Counted from the stretch's first letter, positions 18,613-28,069 are shown. The stretch is 64,000 nt of DNA from Allobosea robiniae (GCF_900102525.1 NZ_FNBZ01000004.1:372001-436000); one strand, 5' to 3'. Program-made: numbers and translations. The notes: generated from the letters alone by a model not told the origin.

Positions 18613-19061
18613 TCCTGCTCTCGCGCCGCAGCCTGCTCGCCATCGCCGCCGTGGTCGATATCGCCTTGCATGCAAGGCCGCAGCCGGTTGCGGCCAAGCT
18701 GCTCGCGGCCCGGCATGCGCTGCCGCCGCGCCATCTCGAAACCCTGCTCCAGACGCTGGTGCGCGTCGGCATCCTCAAGGGCGTGCGCGGCCCGCGCGGC
18801 GGCTACGAGCTCGCCCGCGAGCGGCGCAAGATCACGGCCGGCGACATCGCCCGGGCCGCGATGCAGGAAGCCATCGAGGAAGGGCTCGGGCCGGAGCCGC
18901 AATCGCGATTGGTCGACGAGGTCATCGGGCCGGAGGTCGAGCAGGCCTCGGCCGCCTTCCTGGCCGCGCTCGATACGGTCACGGTCGAGGAACTGTGCCA
19001 GCGCGCGCAGGCGAAGGCCGTCTTCGGCGAGCCCGGCAAGAAACCTGATTTCACAATTTAA
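18609..19061 (+). CDS. Rrf2 family regulator without Fe-S cysteines (CymR-like)
   Basis: A 150-residue protein with an Rrf2 winged helix ([14 protein letters not shown], then [21 protein letters not shown] and [11 protein letters not shown]). IscR-type members carry three clustered cysteines in the C-terminal half; here there is a single cysteine (EELCQRA), so no [2Fe-2S] cluster is expected. It lies directly before cysK, like cysteine-responsive CymR-type regulators, and probably controls it. The GTG start overlaps the dut stop, so it may be co-transcribed with coaBC-dut. Confidence 0.85.
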   Translation: MILLSRRSLLAIAAVVDIALHARPQPVAAKLLAARHALPPRHLETLLQTLVRVGILKGVRGPRGGYELARERRKITAGDIARAAMQEAIEEGLGPEPQSRLVDEVIGPEVEQASAAFLAALDTVTVEELCQRAQAKAVFGEPGKKPDFTI

Positions 19062-19099
19062 TCATGTTATTTATTTCTTTAATCGACAGATTTTGTGAA
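19050..19099 (+). promoter_or_regulatory. AT-rich cysK promoter region with inverted heptamers
   Basis: Between the Rrf2 gene and cysK is an 85-base spacer whose first 50 bases are strikingly AT-rich for this genome. TTCACAA (19050-19056) and TTGTGAA (19093-19099) are inverted copies 36 bases apart, and TTTAATC occurs twice (about 19057 and 19079). These are plausible half-sites for the adjacent Rrf2 regulator around the cysK promoter. I cannot define the -10/-35 boxes with confidence. Confidence 0.4.
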
Positions 19100-19147
19100 T
19101 TGATCTAGCGTCGGATCGAACGTTCTCTCGTCCAGAGGAGTCATGTC

Positions 19148-20119
19148 ATGGCCGAAGCACAGAAATCGACGAAGGCGCCCGGACGCGGACGCATCTACAA
19201 CTCGATCACCGACACGATCGGCGATACGCCGCTGGTCAGGCTCAACCGCTTGCCGGCCGAGCGCGGCGTCAAGGCGACGATCCTGGCCAAGCTCGAGTTC
19301 TTCAACCCGATCTCGAGCGTGAAGGACCGCATCGGCGTCAACATGATCGATGCGCTGGAGGCCTCCGGCGCGCTCAAGGCGGGCGGCACGCTGATCGAGC
19401 CGACCTCCGGCAATACCGGCATCGCGCTCGCCTTCGTCGCCGCGGCGCGCGGCTATCGCCTGATCCTGGTCATGCCGGAGACGATGTCGCTGGAGCGGCG
19501 CAAGATGCTGCTCCTGCTCGGCGCCGAGCTCGTCCTGACGCCCGGTCCCGGCGGCATGCGCGGCGCCATCGCCAAGGCCGAGGAGCTCAGGAACGAGATC
19601 CCGGGCGCGATCATCCCGCAGCAGTTCGAGAACCCGCACAACCCCGAAATCCACCGCAAGACCACCGCCGAGGAGATCTGGAACGACACCGATGGCGGCG
19701 TCGACATCATCGTCTCCGGCGTCGGCACCGGCGGCACCATCACCGGCGTCGGCCAGGTGCTGAAGCCGCGCAAGCCCGGCCTCAGGATGGTCGCGGTCGA
19801 GCCGGAGGATTCGCCCGTCCTGTCGGGCGGCCAGGCCGGCCCGCACAAGATCCAGGGCCTCGGCGCCGGCTTCGTGCCGGGCATCCTCGACCGGGGGATC
19901 ATCGACGAGGTCGTTACCGTCGGCAACCAGACCGCCTTCGAGACGGCCCGCGCGCTCGCCAAGAGCGAGGGCATCCCGGCCGGCATCTCGTCCGGTGCAG
20001 CCGTCGCTGCGGCGCTCGAAATCGGCGCGAAGCCGGAGAATGCCGGCAAGACCATCGTGGTGATCATCCCCTCCTTCGCCGAGCGCTACATCTCCAGCGC
20101 CCTGTTCGAGGGTCTGTGA
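19148..20119 (+). CDS. cysK: cysteine synthase A (O-acetylserine sulfhydrylase)
   Basis: A 323-residue PLP enzyme that makes cysteine from O-acetylserine and sulfide. The PLP lysine is Lys59 in [11 protein letters not shown]; the substrate loop PTSGNTG and phosphate loop GTGGTITG are intact. A short N-terminal extension ([15 protein letters not shown]) precedes the conserved core. The gene follows an Rrf2 regulator and its stop overlaps the start of a GNAT gene. Clean match to CysK rather than CysM or cystathionine beta-synthase. Confidence 0.96.
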   Translation: MAEAQKSTKAPGRGRIYNSITDTIGDTPLVRLNRLPAERGVKATILAKLEFFNPISSVKDRIGVNMIDALEASGALKAGGTLIEPTSGNTGIALAFVAAARGYRLILVMPETMSLERRKMLLLLGAELVLTPGPGGMRGAIAKAEELRNEIPGAIIPQQFENPHNPEIHRKTTAEEIWNDTDGGVDIIVSGVGTGGTITGVGQVLKPRKPGLRMVAVEPEDSPVLSGGQAGPHKIQGLGAGFVPGILDRGIIDEVVTVGNQTAFETARALAKSEGIPAGISSGAAVAAALEIGAKPENAGKTIVVIIPSFAERYISSALFEGL

Positions 20120-20568
20120 CGGCAACAACCATCCAGATCGTCCGGCTGGCGGAGAGCCTGCCGGACGATTTCGAGGCCCTGCGTCAGGAAGCAAGCGCGG
20201 AAAGCTACCGCTTCGTCGAGGGGCTGCGCGAGGAATGGCTCGCCGGCCATTATGATGGCGGAGACGAGCGTTTCGTCACCTTCGCCGCCTTCCATGAAAG
20301 CGAACTCGCCGGCATCGGCGCGCTGACGCCCGACCCTTACGATCCCGCGCCCGATCTGCTGCGTGTCCGGCATGTCTATGTCCGGCCGCTGCATCGCGGC
20401 GCCGGCATCGGGCGCGTGCTGGCCGGGGCTCTGATCCAGCAGGGACTGGACCTCGCGCCGCGGCTTTCGCTGCGCGCCGCCGATCCGCGCGCGAACGCCT
20501 TCTGGGAGGCGAACGGCTTCAAGCCGGATACGAGCGGAACACGCCGCTCGCATCTGCTGACGCGCTGA
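20116..20568 (+). CDS. GNAT family N-acetyltransferase
   Basis: A 150-residue acetyltransferase; the acetyl-CoA loop is visible as [14 protein letters not shown] and the late strand as [13 protein letters not shown]. The GTG start overlaps the cysK stop (TGTGA), so it is translated with cysK. There is no good independent ribosome-binding site. It is not a serine acetyltransferase (those have a hexapeptide fold). The acceptor is unknown; a cysteine-related or detoxifying role is only suggested by position. Confidence 0.8.
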   Translation: MTATTIQIVRLAESLPDDFEALRQEASAESYRFVEGLREEWLAGHYDGGDERFVTFAAFHESELAGIGALTPDPYDPAPDLLRVRHVYVRPLHRGAGIGRVLAGALIQQGLDLAPRLSLRAADPRANAFWEANGFKPDTSGTRRSHLLTR

Positions 20569-20577
20569 GTAGCAGTC

Positions 20578-20672
20578 CGTCATTCTCGGGCGAAGCGCAG
20601 CGCAGACCCGAGAATCTCAGGACCAGAGGGCTCTCGTTTCCGAGATGCTCGGGTCAAGCCCGAGCATGACGA
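20578..20672. repeat. dispersed intergenic palindrome, copy 1
   Basis: A double palindrome fills the gap between convergent genes: CATTCTCGGG...CCCGAGAATC, then GATGCTCGGG...CCCGAGCATGAC. It resembles the elements at 25473, 33551 and 38365 in architecture (outer GTCAT-CCGGG type arms and an AAGCG-AGCGCAGAC core) but is diverged, with TCGGG in place of CCCGGG. It may also act as a bidirectional transcription barrier. Confidence 0.7.
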
Positions 20673-20677
20673 CTGTA

Positions 20678-21550
20678 TTACCCGCGCACCAGAACCAGCC
20701 GGCTGTTCCAGGGGTCGGTGACCGTCGGCACGCCGTCGGCCTCGCTGCCCCCGGCCGCCAGGATACGCTGCCGCATCGCCGCGAAATCGGTCTCATCGCG
20801 CGCGATCAGTTCGAAGCGATCGAGCCCTGCCTCGCCCGGCTGGCGCGGACCGGCACCGCGGCTGCCCCAGATATTGCCGGCGATATGATGGTGATAGCCG
20901 CCGCTGGCGAGGAAGCTCGCGCCGGGATAGTGCACCATCAGGTCGAAGCCGAGCAGGTCGCGATAGAAGGCTTCCGCCGCAGCCGTGTCGCCGACGCGCA
21001 GATGGATATGGCCCATCCCGGTACCCTCCGGCATGCCGGCATAGGCTGCCTCGTCGGCCTCGCTCAGCAGCTTGTCGAGATCGAGCCGCTCGGTCGCCAT
21101 GGCGATACCGCCATCGGGCTTGCGCGGCCATTCCGCGCGCTTGCGGTCGCGGTAGATCTCGATGCCGTTGCCCTCGGGATCGGAGAGGTAGAGCGCCTCG
21201 CTGACGAGGTGGTCGGAGGCGCCTTCGAGCGGGATGCGCGTGACCGCGGCATGCTTCAGCCAGTTGGCGAGATCGCGCCGCGACGGCAGCAGGATGGCGA
21301 GATGGAACAAGCCGGCGGCCGAGGTCGGCCGGGTCGCGCCCGCTTCCAGACGGACGAGCACGCGCCCGCCCGTGCCGAGTTCGGCGCTCGTCGCATCCTG
21401 TCGGATCAGGCCGAGGCCGATCGCGTCGCGGTAATAGGCTGTGAGAGCCGGGAGATCGTGCACCCGCAGCGTCACCGCACCGATGAAGACCGGCGCCTTG
21501 TGCGCTTCGAGGGTGGTGGCGGAGGCCGTCCGCTCGATCGTTGCGACCAT
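20678..21550 (-). CDS. two-domain VOC (glyoxalase/extradiol dioxygenase-like) protein
   Basis: A 290-residue protein made of two VOC modules (about residues 20-130 and 170-285), the layout of CatE-type ring-cleavage dioxygenases. Candidate metal ligands appear as FHLAILLP and GNGIEIYRD in the first module and GHIHLRVGD and HHHIAGNIW in the second. The substrate is not identifiable. It stands alone between an intergenic palindrome and a gene on the same strand. Confidence 0.85.
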   Translation of the reverse strand: MVATIERTASATTLEAHKAPVFIGAVTLRVHDLPALTAYYRDAIGLGLIRQDATSAELGTGGRVLVRLEAGATRPTSAAGLFHLAILLPSRRDLANWLKHAAVTRIPLEGASDHLVSEALYLSDPEGNGIEIYRDRKRAEWPRKPDGGIAMATERLDLDKLLSEADEAAYAGMPEGTGMGHIHLRVGDTAAAEAFYRDLLGFDLMVHYPGASFLASGGYHHHIAGNIWGSRGAGPRQPGEAGLDRFELIARDETDFAAMRQRILAAGGSEADGVPTVTDPWNSRLVLVRG

Positions 21551-21667
21551 GGGGAAAATCCTTTCGCGGCGGCCATGCCGGCCGCATCCTTAAAATGGCG
21601 CTTCTCCCCCGCCTTGTCGCCCACCCGGCCGGCAAGGCCGTGATTGCAAGGCTGCAATGATGCGCGC

Positions 21668-22903
21668 TCAGCCGGGGCGCGGTCGGTCGATGGCGAAATG
21701 GCGGAACCAGCCTTCCTCGCGCCCCTCGACCAGCGCGCCGATCAGGCGCGAGGCCAGGAAACTGAAGGTGATGCCGTTCCCGCCATAGCCATAGGCGGCG
21801 AGCAGGCGCGGATGGCCCGGCACGCGCCCGATCAACGGCAATCCGTCCTCGGTCTGGCCGAAGGCTCCCGACCAGGCCTGGTCGAGATCGAGGCTGGCCT
21901 GCGGAACGAGAGCGTGCAGCCGCGCCTGGAGCGCCTTCGCTTTTTCCGGGCCGAGGGCTTCCCGCCGGTCGGGATCGTCAAAATCCTCATCCTCGCCGCC
22001 GAAGACGATGCGGCCATCGGTGGTCGTGCGGCAGTAGCAATAATCCTCCGACGCCTCCCAGACGAGCGCCGGGCCGGGCCAGAGCGCCTGCGGCGCTTGC
22101 GGCATCGTCGCGATCGCCCAGCTCGACGCGACACGGTGCAGGTCGTCGCTGACGATATCGGGCATGACATAGCCGGTGGCGAGCACGATCCGGTCGGCCT
22201 CGACGACCCGCCCACTGGCGAGGGAGACCGCCGCCGAACGACCGGCGCCGTCGAAGCCCTCCGCCTCGTCGCGGATGAGCCTTGCCCCGCGCCGCACAGC
22301 TGTCGCGAGGAGTCCGTGGCAGAGGCTGAGCGGATCGGCCTCGGCCGAGCCCGGCGAGACGATGGCCGCCGCCCGGTCGAAGCCGAAGGCCGCGCGCAAA
22401 GCGGCGTGCTCGAGGAAGCTGCCCGGAAGGCCGGCCCGCTCGCGTGCCGTCATTTCATCCAGCAATTCGCGCGGACCACTCTCGCCTGCTGCGAGGTACA
22501 CAGTCTGGCGGGGCGCGAAGCCACAGGGCAGCGCGAGTTCGCCGACCAGATTGCGCAAGCCGTCGACCGCCTGAAAACTCAAGCGATAGACCTCTGCGGC
22601 AGCGGCAAAGCCGTAGAACGCCGCGAGTTCGGACAATCTGAGGTCGATCTCCCATTGCAGCATCGCGGTTGAGGCCGCCGTGCTGCCAAAACCTTCGCGC
22701 TCGCGGTCGATCAGGACGACATCGCAGCCCATCGCCGTGAGGTGCTCGGCGGCCAGCGCGCCCGTGATGCCGCTGCCGATGATCGCGACATCGCAGCGCG
22801 TATCCGCTTCAAGCTCTCGTCCCACGGGGCGTTGCAGAAGCGGGCGCCAGGGCCCCGTGCCGGTGCGCAGATCATCCTGGCGCGTGGTCTGGGGATCGAG
22901 CAT
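21668..22903 (-). CDS. FAD-dependent oxidoreductase (DAO family)
   Basis: A 411-residue protein with an N-terminal Rossmann FAD site (CDVAIIGSGITGALAAEH) and the DAO fold of D-amino-acid, sarcosine or gamma-glutamylputrescine oxidases. The C-terminal FAD contact is in YGYGGNGITFS. The ATG at 22903 overlaps the stop of the YihY gene (TGATG), so both are expressed together. It lacks a signal peptide. The substrate is not determined. Confidence 0.87.
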   Translation of the reverse strand: MLDPQTTRQDDLRTGTGPWRPLLQRPVGRELEADTRCDVAIIGSGITGALAAEHLTAMGCDVVLIDREREGFGSTAASTAMLQWEIDLRLSELAAFYGFAAAAEVYRLSFQAVDGLRNLVGELALPCGFAPRQTVYLAAGESGPRELLDEMTARERAGLPGSFLEHAALRAAFGFDRAAAIVSPGSAEADPLSLCHGLLATAVRRGARLIRDEAEGFDGAGRSAAVSLASGRVVEADRIVLATGYVMPDIVSDDLHRVASSWAIATMPQAPQALWPGPALVWEASEDYCYCRTTTDGRIVFGGEDEDFDDPDRREALGPEKAKALQARLHALVPQASLDLDQAWSGAFGQTEDGLPLIGRVPGHPRLLAAYGYGGNGITFSFLASRLIGALVEGREEGWFRHFAIDRPRPG

Positions 22904-23952
22904 CACTCCGCCCTTGCCGGGCCGACCCGGTCGGCCATCGTGGCGCCGCGCTGGCCGAGCGGCTTCGGCCGACCCGTGGTGGTGTCATGCTCCGTCTGGT
23001 GTTCGAGCTCGGCATTGAGCTCGGCCCCCGCCAGCACGATCGTCGCCGAGAGCCAGAGCCAGGTCATGAACACCACGACGGTCGCAAGCGAGCCATAGGC
23101 CGCCGTGTAATTGCCGAGCGTCGAGACATACCAGGAGAACAGGTAGGAGGCTGCGCCCCAGAACAGGGCCGCGGCGATGGCGCCGGGCATGACCCAGATG
23201 AAGCGCATGCGCTCGCGGCTCGGGCCGATCCAGTAGAGCACCGCGATCGAGAGCGTCGCCATGACGAAGAAGGACGGCCAGCGGACGAGCCGGATCAGCC
23301 GTTCGAGCTCGGAGTGGAACGGGAAGAGCGCGGTCACCAGCGGCAGGCTGGCGATGGCGATCAGGGCAGCCGTGAGCAGGACGACGCCGCTGACCGTGGT
23401 GAAGAGCGAGATCGCGTTGAGCTTGAGGAAGCTGCGCTTCTCGGCCTCGCGATAGATGATGTTCAGCGCATCGAAGAGCGCCTTCACCGCGGCATTGGCC
23501 GACCAGGTCGCGACGCCCAGGCTGACATAGAAGGTCAGCGACAGACCGAAGCCGGACTGGGTCGAAAGCCGCATCGCCTGCTCGTGGATCAGTTCGCGCG
23601 CGGCCTGCGGGAACATCGTCGTGACCGTGTCGAGCTGCTCGGCGATGGTCGCGGGGTCGGTGAAATAGCGGTAGATCGTGACCAGCAGCGACAAGGCCGG
23701 CACGAGCGAGAGCAGGGTGAAGAAGGCGACCGCGCCCGCAAGCGACGAGAGGCGGTTCTCGGCGACATTGCCGATGAAGCGCAGGAGCACGTCCTTCCAG
23801 CCGAGCCAGGTCATCTGCAGCGGCGTCTTCGCCAGCCGGCCGCGCACCGCTTCCTCCCGACGGCGCCCGAGCTTGTCGGCCAGCACGCCCGACAGATAGC
23901 CGAGCGCGACCCCGATCCCGGCCGCACCCGTGATCCGTTTGAGGAAAGCCAT
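22903..23952 (-). CDS. YihY/BrkB family membrane protein
   Basis: A 349-residue inner-membrane protein with about six helices. Family hallmarks are the AENRLSSLAGAVAFFTLLSL helix and the later WLWLSATIVLAGAELNAEL segment. I chose ATG 23952 (MAFLKRITG), with a GGAG 13 bases upstream; a TTG at 24039 is far less likely. The first 60 residues include a short helix and a positively charged region before the core. Once annotated as RNase BN, the family's real role is unclear. Confidence 0.87.
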   Translation of the reverse strand: MAFLKRITGAAGIGVALGYLSGVLADKLGRRREEAVRGRLAKTPLQMTWLGWKDVLLRFIGNVAENRLSSLAGAVAFFTLLSLVPALSLLVTIYRYFTDPATIAEQLDTVTTMFPQAARELIHEQAMRLSTQSGFGLSLTFYVSLGVATWSANAAVKALFDALNIIYREAEKRSFLKLNAISLFTTVSGVVLLTAALIAIASLPLVTALFPFHSELERLIRLVRWPSFFVMATLSIAVLYWIGPSRERMRFIWVMPGAIAAALFWGAASYLFSWYVSTLGNYTAAYGSLATVVVFMTWLWLSATIVLAGAELNAELEHQTEHDTTTGRPKPLGQRGATMADRVGPARAE

Positions 23953-24131
23953 GTCGGGATTCACGCTCCGCCAGTGTTGCCATCGCAGCTTGAGGGCAAC
24001 CGGCCGCGTCCGCAATCGTTCCGGCAACAGGCCGGCCAAGGGGCGGCTTAGCCGATTGTTAACCTTAATGCTTCGTTATGACGGGGCGCGGCCGCGAGCG
24101 GCCGACGCTGTTCCATCCAGCGGAAAGCCCG

Positions 24132-24836
24132 ATGACGAAGCTCTTCAGAACCGGCCTGACGGCCCTCGCGATCCTGCTGTCGGGCGCGGCCGGAGCGGCT
24201 GACCTGAGCAAGGTCGCGCTGCCGCCGGCCCCGGACCTGCCGGCGCTCTATTCCTGGACCGGGTTCTATGCGGGTCTCCAGGGTGGCTATGCCTGGGGCG
24301 ACAGCCGCGTGCGGATGAGTGCGCCCGGAGGGGCCTTCGCACCCGTCAGGTTCCGCGTCGGCGCGGATTCTGCCTTCGGCGGCGCCCATGCCGGCTTCAA
24401 CTACCAGCTCGGCGGCATCGTGCTCGGCGTCGAGGGCGATGTCGAAGCGCTGAACAACCGCAGCCGGTTCGACGGAATCGGCCTCTCCGCCCGCGTCAGC
24501 CAGGACTGGCAGGGCTCGGCCCGCGCCCGCCTCGGTCTCGCCTTCGACCGCTGGATGATCTACGGCACCGGCGGTGTCTCTTTCACCGAATACGAGCGGC
24601 GCATCTTCGCGCCCGGCGCAGGCTTCGGCGAGCGGCTGACCAGCGCCCGCACCGGCTGGAATGTCGGCGCCGGCGTCAATTTCGCCTTCACCGACCATCT
24701 GATCCTCGGCGCCGAATACCGCTACACCGATTTCGGCCGGAACCGCTTCGCCAGCTCCGGCGCCTTCCCGGGCCTGAGCGGCTCGCAGGAACTGTCGAGC
24801 CACAGCGCCCGCGCCAGCGTCGCCTACAAGTTCTGA
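24132..24836 (+). CDS. outer-membrane beta-barrel protein (Omp25/31 type)
   Basis: A 234-residue protein with a signal peptide (MTKLFRTGLTALAILLSG, cleavage near GAAGA) and an OMP_b-brl domain. The first strand reads SWTGFYAGLQGGYAWG and the last ends SVAYKF with a terminal phenylalanine, the BAM recognition signal. The ATG at 24132 has GGAAAG upstream. Such small barrels are abundant surface proteins in Rhizobiales. The upstream region (24053-24075) has GTTAACCTTAA, AT-rich against its surroundings. Confidence 0.9.
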   Translation: MTKLFRTGLTALAILLSGAAGAADLSKVALPPAPDLPALYSWTGFYAGLQGGYAWGDSRVRMSAPGGAFAPVRFRVGADSAFGGAHAGFNYQLGGIVLGVEGDVEALNNRSRFDGIGLSARVSQDWQGSARARLGLAFDRWMIYGTGGVSFTEYERRIFAPGAGFGERLTSARTGWNVGAGVNFAFTDHLILGAEYRYTDFGRNRFASSGAFPGLSGSQELSSHSARASVAYKF

Positions 24837-24843
24837 GGCCTGC

Positions 24844-25449
24844 TCAGAACCCCGTGCGCTGACGGATGGCGGCGGCGAGCGTGCCGTCGTCGAGATAGTC
24901 GAGCTCGCCGCCGACGGGCACGCCATGGGCGAGCCTGGTCACCTTCACCGGCAGATGCGCCAGGAGATCGGTGATGAAATGCGCCGTGGTCTGGCCGTCG
25001 ACCGTGGCGCTGAGCGCGAGGATGAGCTCCTTCACCGCCGGATCGGAGGCGCGCTCCACCAGCGCGTCGAGCGAGAGATGCTCGGGCCGGACGCCGTCGA
25101 GCGCCGAGAGCACGCCGCCCAGCACATGATAGCGGCCGGACACCGCGCCCGAGCGCTCCAGCGCCCAGAGATCGGAGATATCGGCGACGACGACGATCAG
25201 CCCATCGTCGCGGCGCGGATCGGTGCAGAGGCCGCAAGGGTCGCTGGTATCGACATTGCCGCAGCGGGCGCAGACGACGATGCGTTCGCGCGCCACCGCC
25301 ATCGCCTCGGAGAGCGGACCGAGCAACTGCTCGCGTTTCTTGACGAGATGCAGCGCCGCGCGCCTTGCCGAGCGCGGCCCGAGCCCCGGCAGCTTGGCCA
25401 GGAGCTGGATCAGCCTTTCGATCTCGGGACCGGCAATGGCGCGGGACAT
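24844..25449 (-). CDS. recR: recombination mediator protein RecR
   Basis: A 201-residue component of RecFOR gap repair. It has an N-terminal helix-hairpin-helix ([16 protein letters not shown]), a four-cysteine zinc finger ([16 protein letters not shown]) and a Toprim domain (about residues 80-175). Length matches the family. It is downstream of dnaX-ybaB on the same strand, the conserved bacterial order, but here a palindromic repeat of about 95 bases is inserted between ybaB and recR. It converges on the outer-membrane barrel gene seven bases away. Confidence 0.97.
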   Translation of the reverse strand: MSRAIAGPEIERLIQLLAKLPGLGPRSARRAALHLVKKREQLLGPLSEAMAVARERIVVCARCGNVDTSDPCGLCTDPRRDDGLIVVVADISDLWALERSGAVSGRYHVLGGVLSALDGVRPEHLSLDALVERASDPAVKELILALSATVDGQTTAHFITDLLAHLPVKVTRLAHGVPVGGELDYLDDGTLAAAIRQRTGF

Positions 25450-25472
25450 CGATGTCTCTGAATTGAGTGAAA

Positions 25473-25567
25473 CGTCATCCCGGGCGACCGAAGGGAGACC
25501 CGGGATCCATGCCTGAACCGTTCCGGAATGGATCCCGGGTCTTCGCTTCGCTACGCCCGGGATGACC
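25473..25567. repeat. dispersed intergenic palindrome, copy 2
   Basis: A nested palindrome with outer arms CGTCATCCCGGGCG / CGCCCGGGATGAC and inner arms ACCCGGGATCCATGC / GGATCCCGGGT around a short central spacer. It occupies the ybaB-recR gap. It shares its modules with copies at 33551 and 38365. Such elements are typical of dispersed extragenic palindromes. Confidence 0.85.
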
Positions 25568-25582
25568 CGTGAGGATTGGGGT

Positions 25583-25903
25583 TCAAAACAGCTTCATGCC
25601 CGGCGGGATCGGCAGGCCCTTGGTGACCTCGGCCATCCGCTCCTGCATGACGCGTTCGCCGCGGGTGCGGGCGTCGTTCGCCGCGGCGACGATCAGGTCC
25701 TCGAGGATTTCGCGCTCGTCCGGCACCATCAGGCTCGGATCGATCTTCACGCCCTTGAGCGCGCCCTTGGCCGTCATCGTGACCGTGACCATGCCGCCGC
25801 CGGCAGCGCCCTCAACCTCGATCAAGTCGAGCTCGGCCTGCATGTCGGCCATCTTCTGCTGCATCTGCTGTGCCTGCTTCATCAGGCCCATCATATCGCG
25901 CAT
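25583..25903 (-). CDS. ybaB: YbaB/EbfC family nucleoid-associated protein
   Basis: A 106-residue DNA-binding protein. It begins with a helical, methionine- and glutamine-rich segment ([20 protein letters not shown]) followed by the beta-sheet core ([20 protein letters not shown]), the usual YbaB layout. It lies 21 bases after dnaX, consistent with a dnaX-ybaB operon. Confidence 0.95.
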   Translation of the reverse strand: MRDMMGLMKQAQQMQQKMADMQAELDLIEVEGAAGGGMVTVTMTAKGALKGVKIDPSLMVPDEREILEDLIVAAANDARTRGERVMQERMAEVTKGLPIPPGMKLF

Positions 25904-25924
25904 CGGAAATCCTCCTCGAAAGCG

Positions 25925-27790
25925 TCAGAAATCGATGCCGTCGAAATCCGGTTCGGAATCGTCGAACAGCGGCTCGGCATCGGGCAGGTATTCGTCCTCG
26001 GACGGCGTCGCGGCCGCCATTTCGGCGGCGGCGATGGCACGGGGATCGCGGACATCGACGATGCGCGCGCCGGGGAAGCGCTCCAGCACCGCCTTGACCG
26101 ACGGGTGGGCCGCGGCGTCGTTCTCGCGCTGGTCCTTCGCGGCCGCCGCCTGCTCGCGCATGGTGGCGCCACCCTCGCCATTGACGACGGCGACCATCCA
26201 GGTCTGGCCGGTCCATTCCTTGAGGCGGCGCGACAGATCCTGCGCGAGGGTGCGCGAGGCGCCCTCGGCCAGCGAGAATTCGATGCGGCCGGGCTCGAAG
26301 CGCACGGGCCGGATATCGCGCTCCAGCGCGATCTTGAGGGTGATGTCGCGATGCTGCGAGGCGAGCGCAACGACATCCTCCAGCGTGGCGACGATCGCCA
26401 TCGGTGCGGCGACAGCACGCGCGACCGGCGCAGGCGCGGGATTGGCGCTGGCGAGGATCGGACGGGCGGCGAGCGCGGTGTTGCCGCCGCCGGAGGGCGG
26501 GCGGGACATGCCGCCGCCATTACCGTTGCCGGCGGGGACAGAGCCCATGCCGTCGCGCAGCATCTTGAGCGCCTCGTCCGGCGTCGGCAGGTCGGCGGCG
26601 TGCGCGAGGCGGACGAGGACCATCTCGGCCGCCATCACCGGCCGGTCGGCCTGCTTCACCTCGGCCAAACCCTTGAGCAGCATCTGCCAGGTCCGGGCGA
26701 GGATGCGGACGGAGAGGCGCTGGGCGAAATCGCCGCCACGCACGCGCTCGGCCTGGGCGAGGCTGTTATCCTTCACCGCCTCGGGCACGAGCTTGAGGCG
26801 CGTCACGAGATGGGTGAATTCGGCGAGGTCGTTCAGCACCACCACCGGATCGGCGCCGGCATCGTATTGCGCCCGCAACTCGCCGAGCGCCGCGGCGATA
26901 TCGCCCTTCATCACGGCCTCGAAGAGATCGATGACGCGGGCCCGGTCGGCGAGGCCGAGCATGGAGCGGATGTCATCCAGCGTGATCCGGCCCGCCGCAT
27001 GGGCAATGGCCTGATCGAGGATCGAGAGCGAGTCGCGCACCGAGCCCTCGGCGGCGCGGGCGATCGCCGCGAGCGCCTCCTGCTCGGCATCGACGCTCTC
27101 GGCCCGGCAGATATTCGCGAGATGATCGACCAGCATATCGGCTTCGACACGGCGCAGGTCGAAACGCTGGCAGCGCGACAGCACCGTGATCGGCACCTTG
27201 CGGATCTCCGTCGTCGCGAAGATGAACTTCGCATGCGGCGGCGGCTCTTCCAGCGTCTTCAGGAAGGCGTTGAAAGCGCCGGTCGAGAGCATGTGCACCT
27301 CGTCGACGATATAGACCTTGTAGCGCGCCGAGACCGGCGCATAGCGCACGGCGTCGTTGATCTGGCGGATATTGTCGACGCTGTTGTTGGAGGCGGCGTC
27401 GATCTCCATCACGTCGATATGGCGCCCCTCGATGATCTCGCGGCAGTGGATGCCGAAATCGCGGAGATCGGTGGTCGGAGCGCCCTGCCCGTCGGGCGTC
27501 TGGAAGTTGAGCGCCCGCGCCAGGATGCGGGCGGTCGTGGTCTTGCCGACGCCGCGCACGCCGGTCAGCATCCAGGCCTGCGGGATGCGGCCGGCCGCGA
27601 AGGCGTTGGTCAGCGTGCGCACCATCGCTTCCTGGCCGATCAGGTCGCCGAAATGCGCCGGGCGGTATTTTCGCGCCAGCACGCGATAGGGTGCGGGCGC
27701 CCCATTCGCGGAGGCTTGCGGCGCAGGCACCGGATCGAACCCGGCGAATCCCGGTTCGTCAGCAGAGGCGGCGTCGATCTGGTCGGTCAT
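25925..27790 (-). CDS. dnaX: DNA polymerase III subunit gamma/tau
   Basis: A 621-residue clamp-loader ATPase. From ATG 27790 it has an N-terminal low-complexity segment, Walker A GVRGVGKTT (residues 77-85), Walker B IVDEVHML and the sensor ATTEIRKVP. The zinc-module cysteines of E. coli DnaX are mostly missing (DLRDFGIHCREI instead of a CGVCxxCR motif), which I recall as common in Rhizobiales. The C-terminal tau region (about 400-621) is long, so full-length tau is expected; I see no A-rich frameshift signal. It is downstream of the SRP RNA gene. Confidence 0.96.
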   Translation of the reverse strand: MTDQIDAASADEPGFAGFDPVPAPQASANGAPAPYRVLARKYRPAHFGDLIGQEAMVRTLTNAFAAGRIPQAWMLTGVRGVGKTTTARILARALNFQTPDGQGAPTTDLRDFGIHCREIIEGRHIDVMEIDAASNNSVDNIRQINDAVRYAPVSARYKVYIVDEVHMLSTGAFNAFLKTLEEPPPHAKFIFATTEIRKVPITVLSRCQRFDLRRVEADMLVDHLANICRAESVDAEQEALAAIARAAEGSVRDSLSILDQAIAHAAGRITLDDIRSMLGLADRARVIDLFEAVMKGDIAAALGELRAQYDAGADPVVVLNDLAEFTHLVTRLKLVPEAVKDNSLAQAERVRGGDFAQRLSVRILARTWQMLLKGLAEVKQADRPVMAAEMVLVRLAHAADLPTPDEALKMLRDGMGSVPAGNGNGGGMSRPPSGGGNTALAARPILASANPAPAPVARAVAAPMAIVATLEDVVALASQHRDITLKIALERDIRPVRFEPGRIEFSLAEGASRTLAQDLSRRLKEWTGQTWMVAVVNGEGGATMREQAAAAKDQRENDAAAHPSVKAVLERFPGARIVDVRDPRAIAAAEMAAATPSEDEYLPDAEPLFDDSEPDFDGIDF

Positions 27791-27879
27791 GGAAACTGGT
27801 TTCGCCAATCGGGCGGCGAGGGTCAATGGCGCAGCGCCGGTCCCGTGCTTCGGTCCGGCGCTTTCATACGCGCATAAGG

Positions 27880-27976
27880 TGGGAGGCTGGACGAAGACCC
27901 GTTCGGTCTCGTTAGGGCTGCTTCCTTCCGGACCTGACCCGGTTGGCGAGTGAGACGTCCCTCGCCAACCTCCCGC
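27880..27976 (-). ncRNA. ffs: signal recognition particle RNA (4.5S, small type)
   Basis: The minus strand carries the universal SRP helix 8 core GGTCAGGTCCGGAAGGAAGC (27916-27938 region) that binds Ffh. The 5' end GGGAGGTTGG pairs with the 3' end CCAGCCTCCC (10 bp with one G-U), closing a rod of about 95 nt. A -10-like TATAGC lies just upstream (27979-27984). It precedes dnaX, as in other alphaproteobacteria. Ends are placed from the closing helix and may be off by a few bases. Confidence 0.95.
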
Positions 27977-28069
27977 CCGCTATATCGGGGATGTCTTCGA
28001 GAATCGCAAGCCGGCATCGCAGCGGCGCGAAGCTTCGTCGCAGTCGGCGCCAAGCTTGCCAGTTTGGCG

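Noticed and set aside
25925..27790. Programmed frameshift in dnaX producing gamma
   Set aside because: No A-rich slippery sequence with a following stem is visible in the region where gamma would end.
25562..27877. An open frame of about 770 codons antisense to ybaB-dnaX
   Set aside because: Same cause: GC-rich antisense frame without recognisable domains, covering two well-supported genes.
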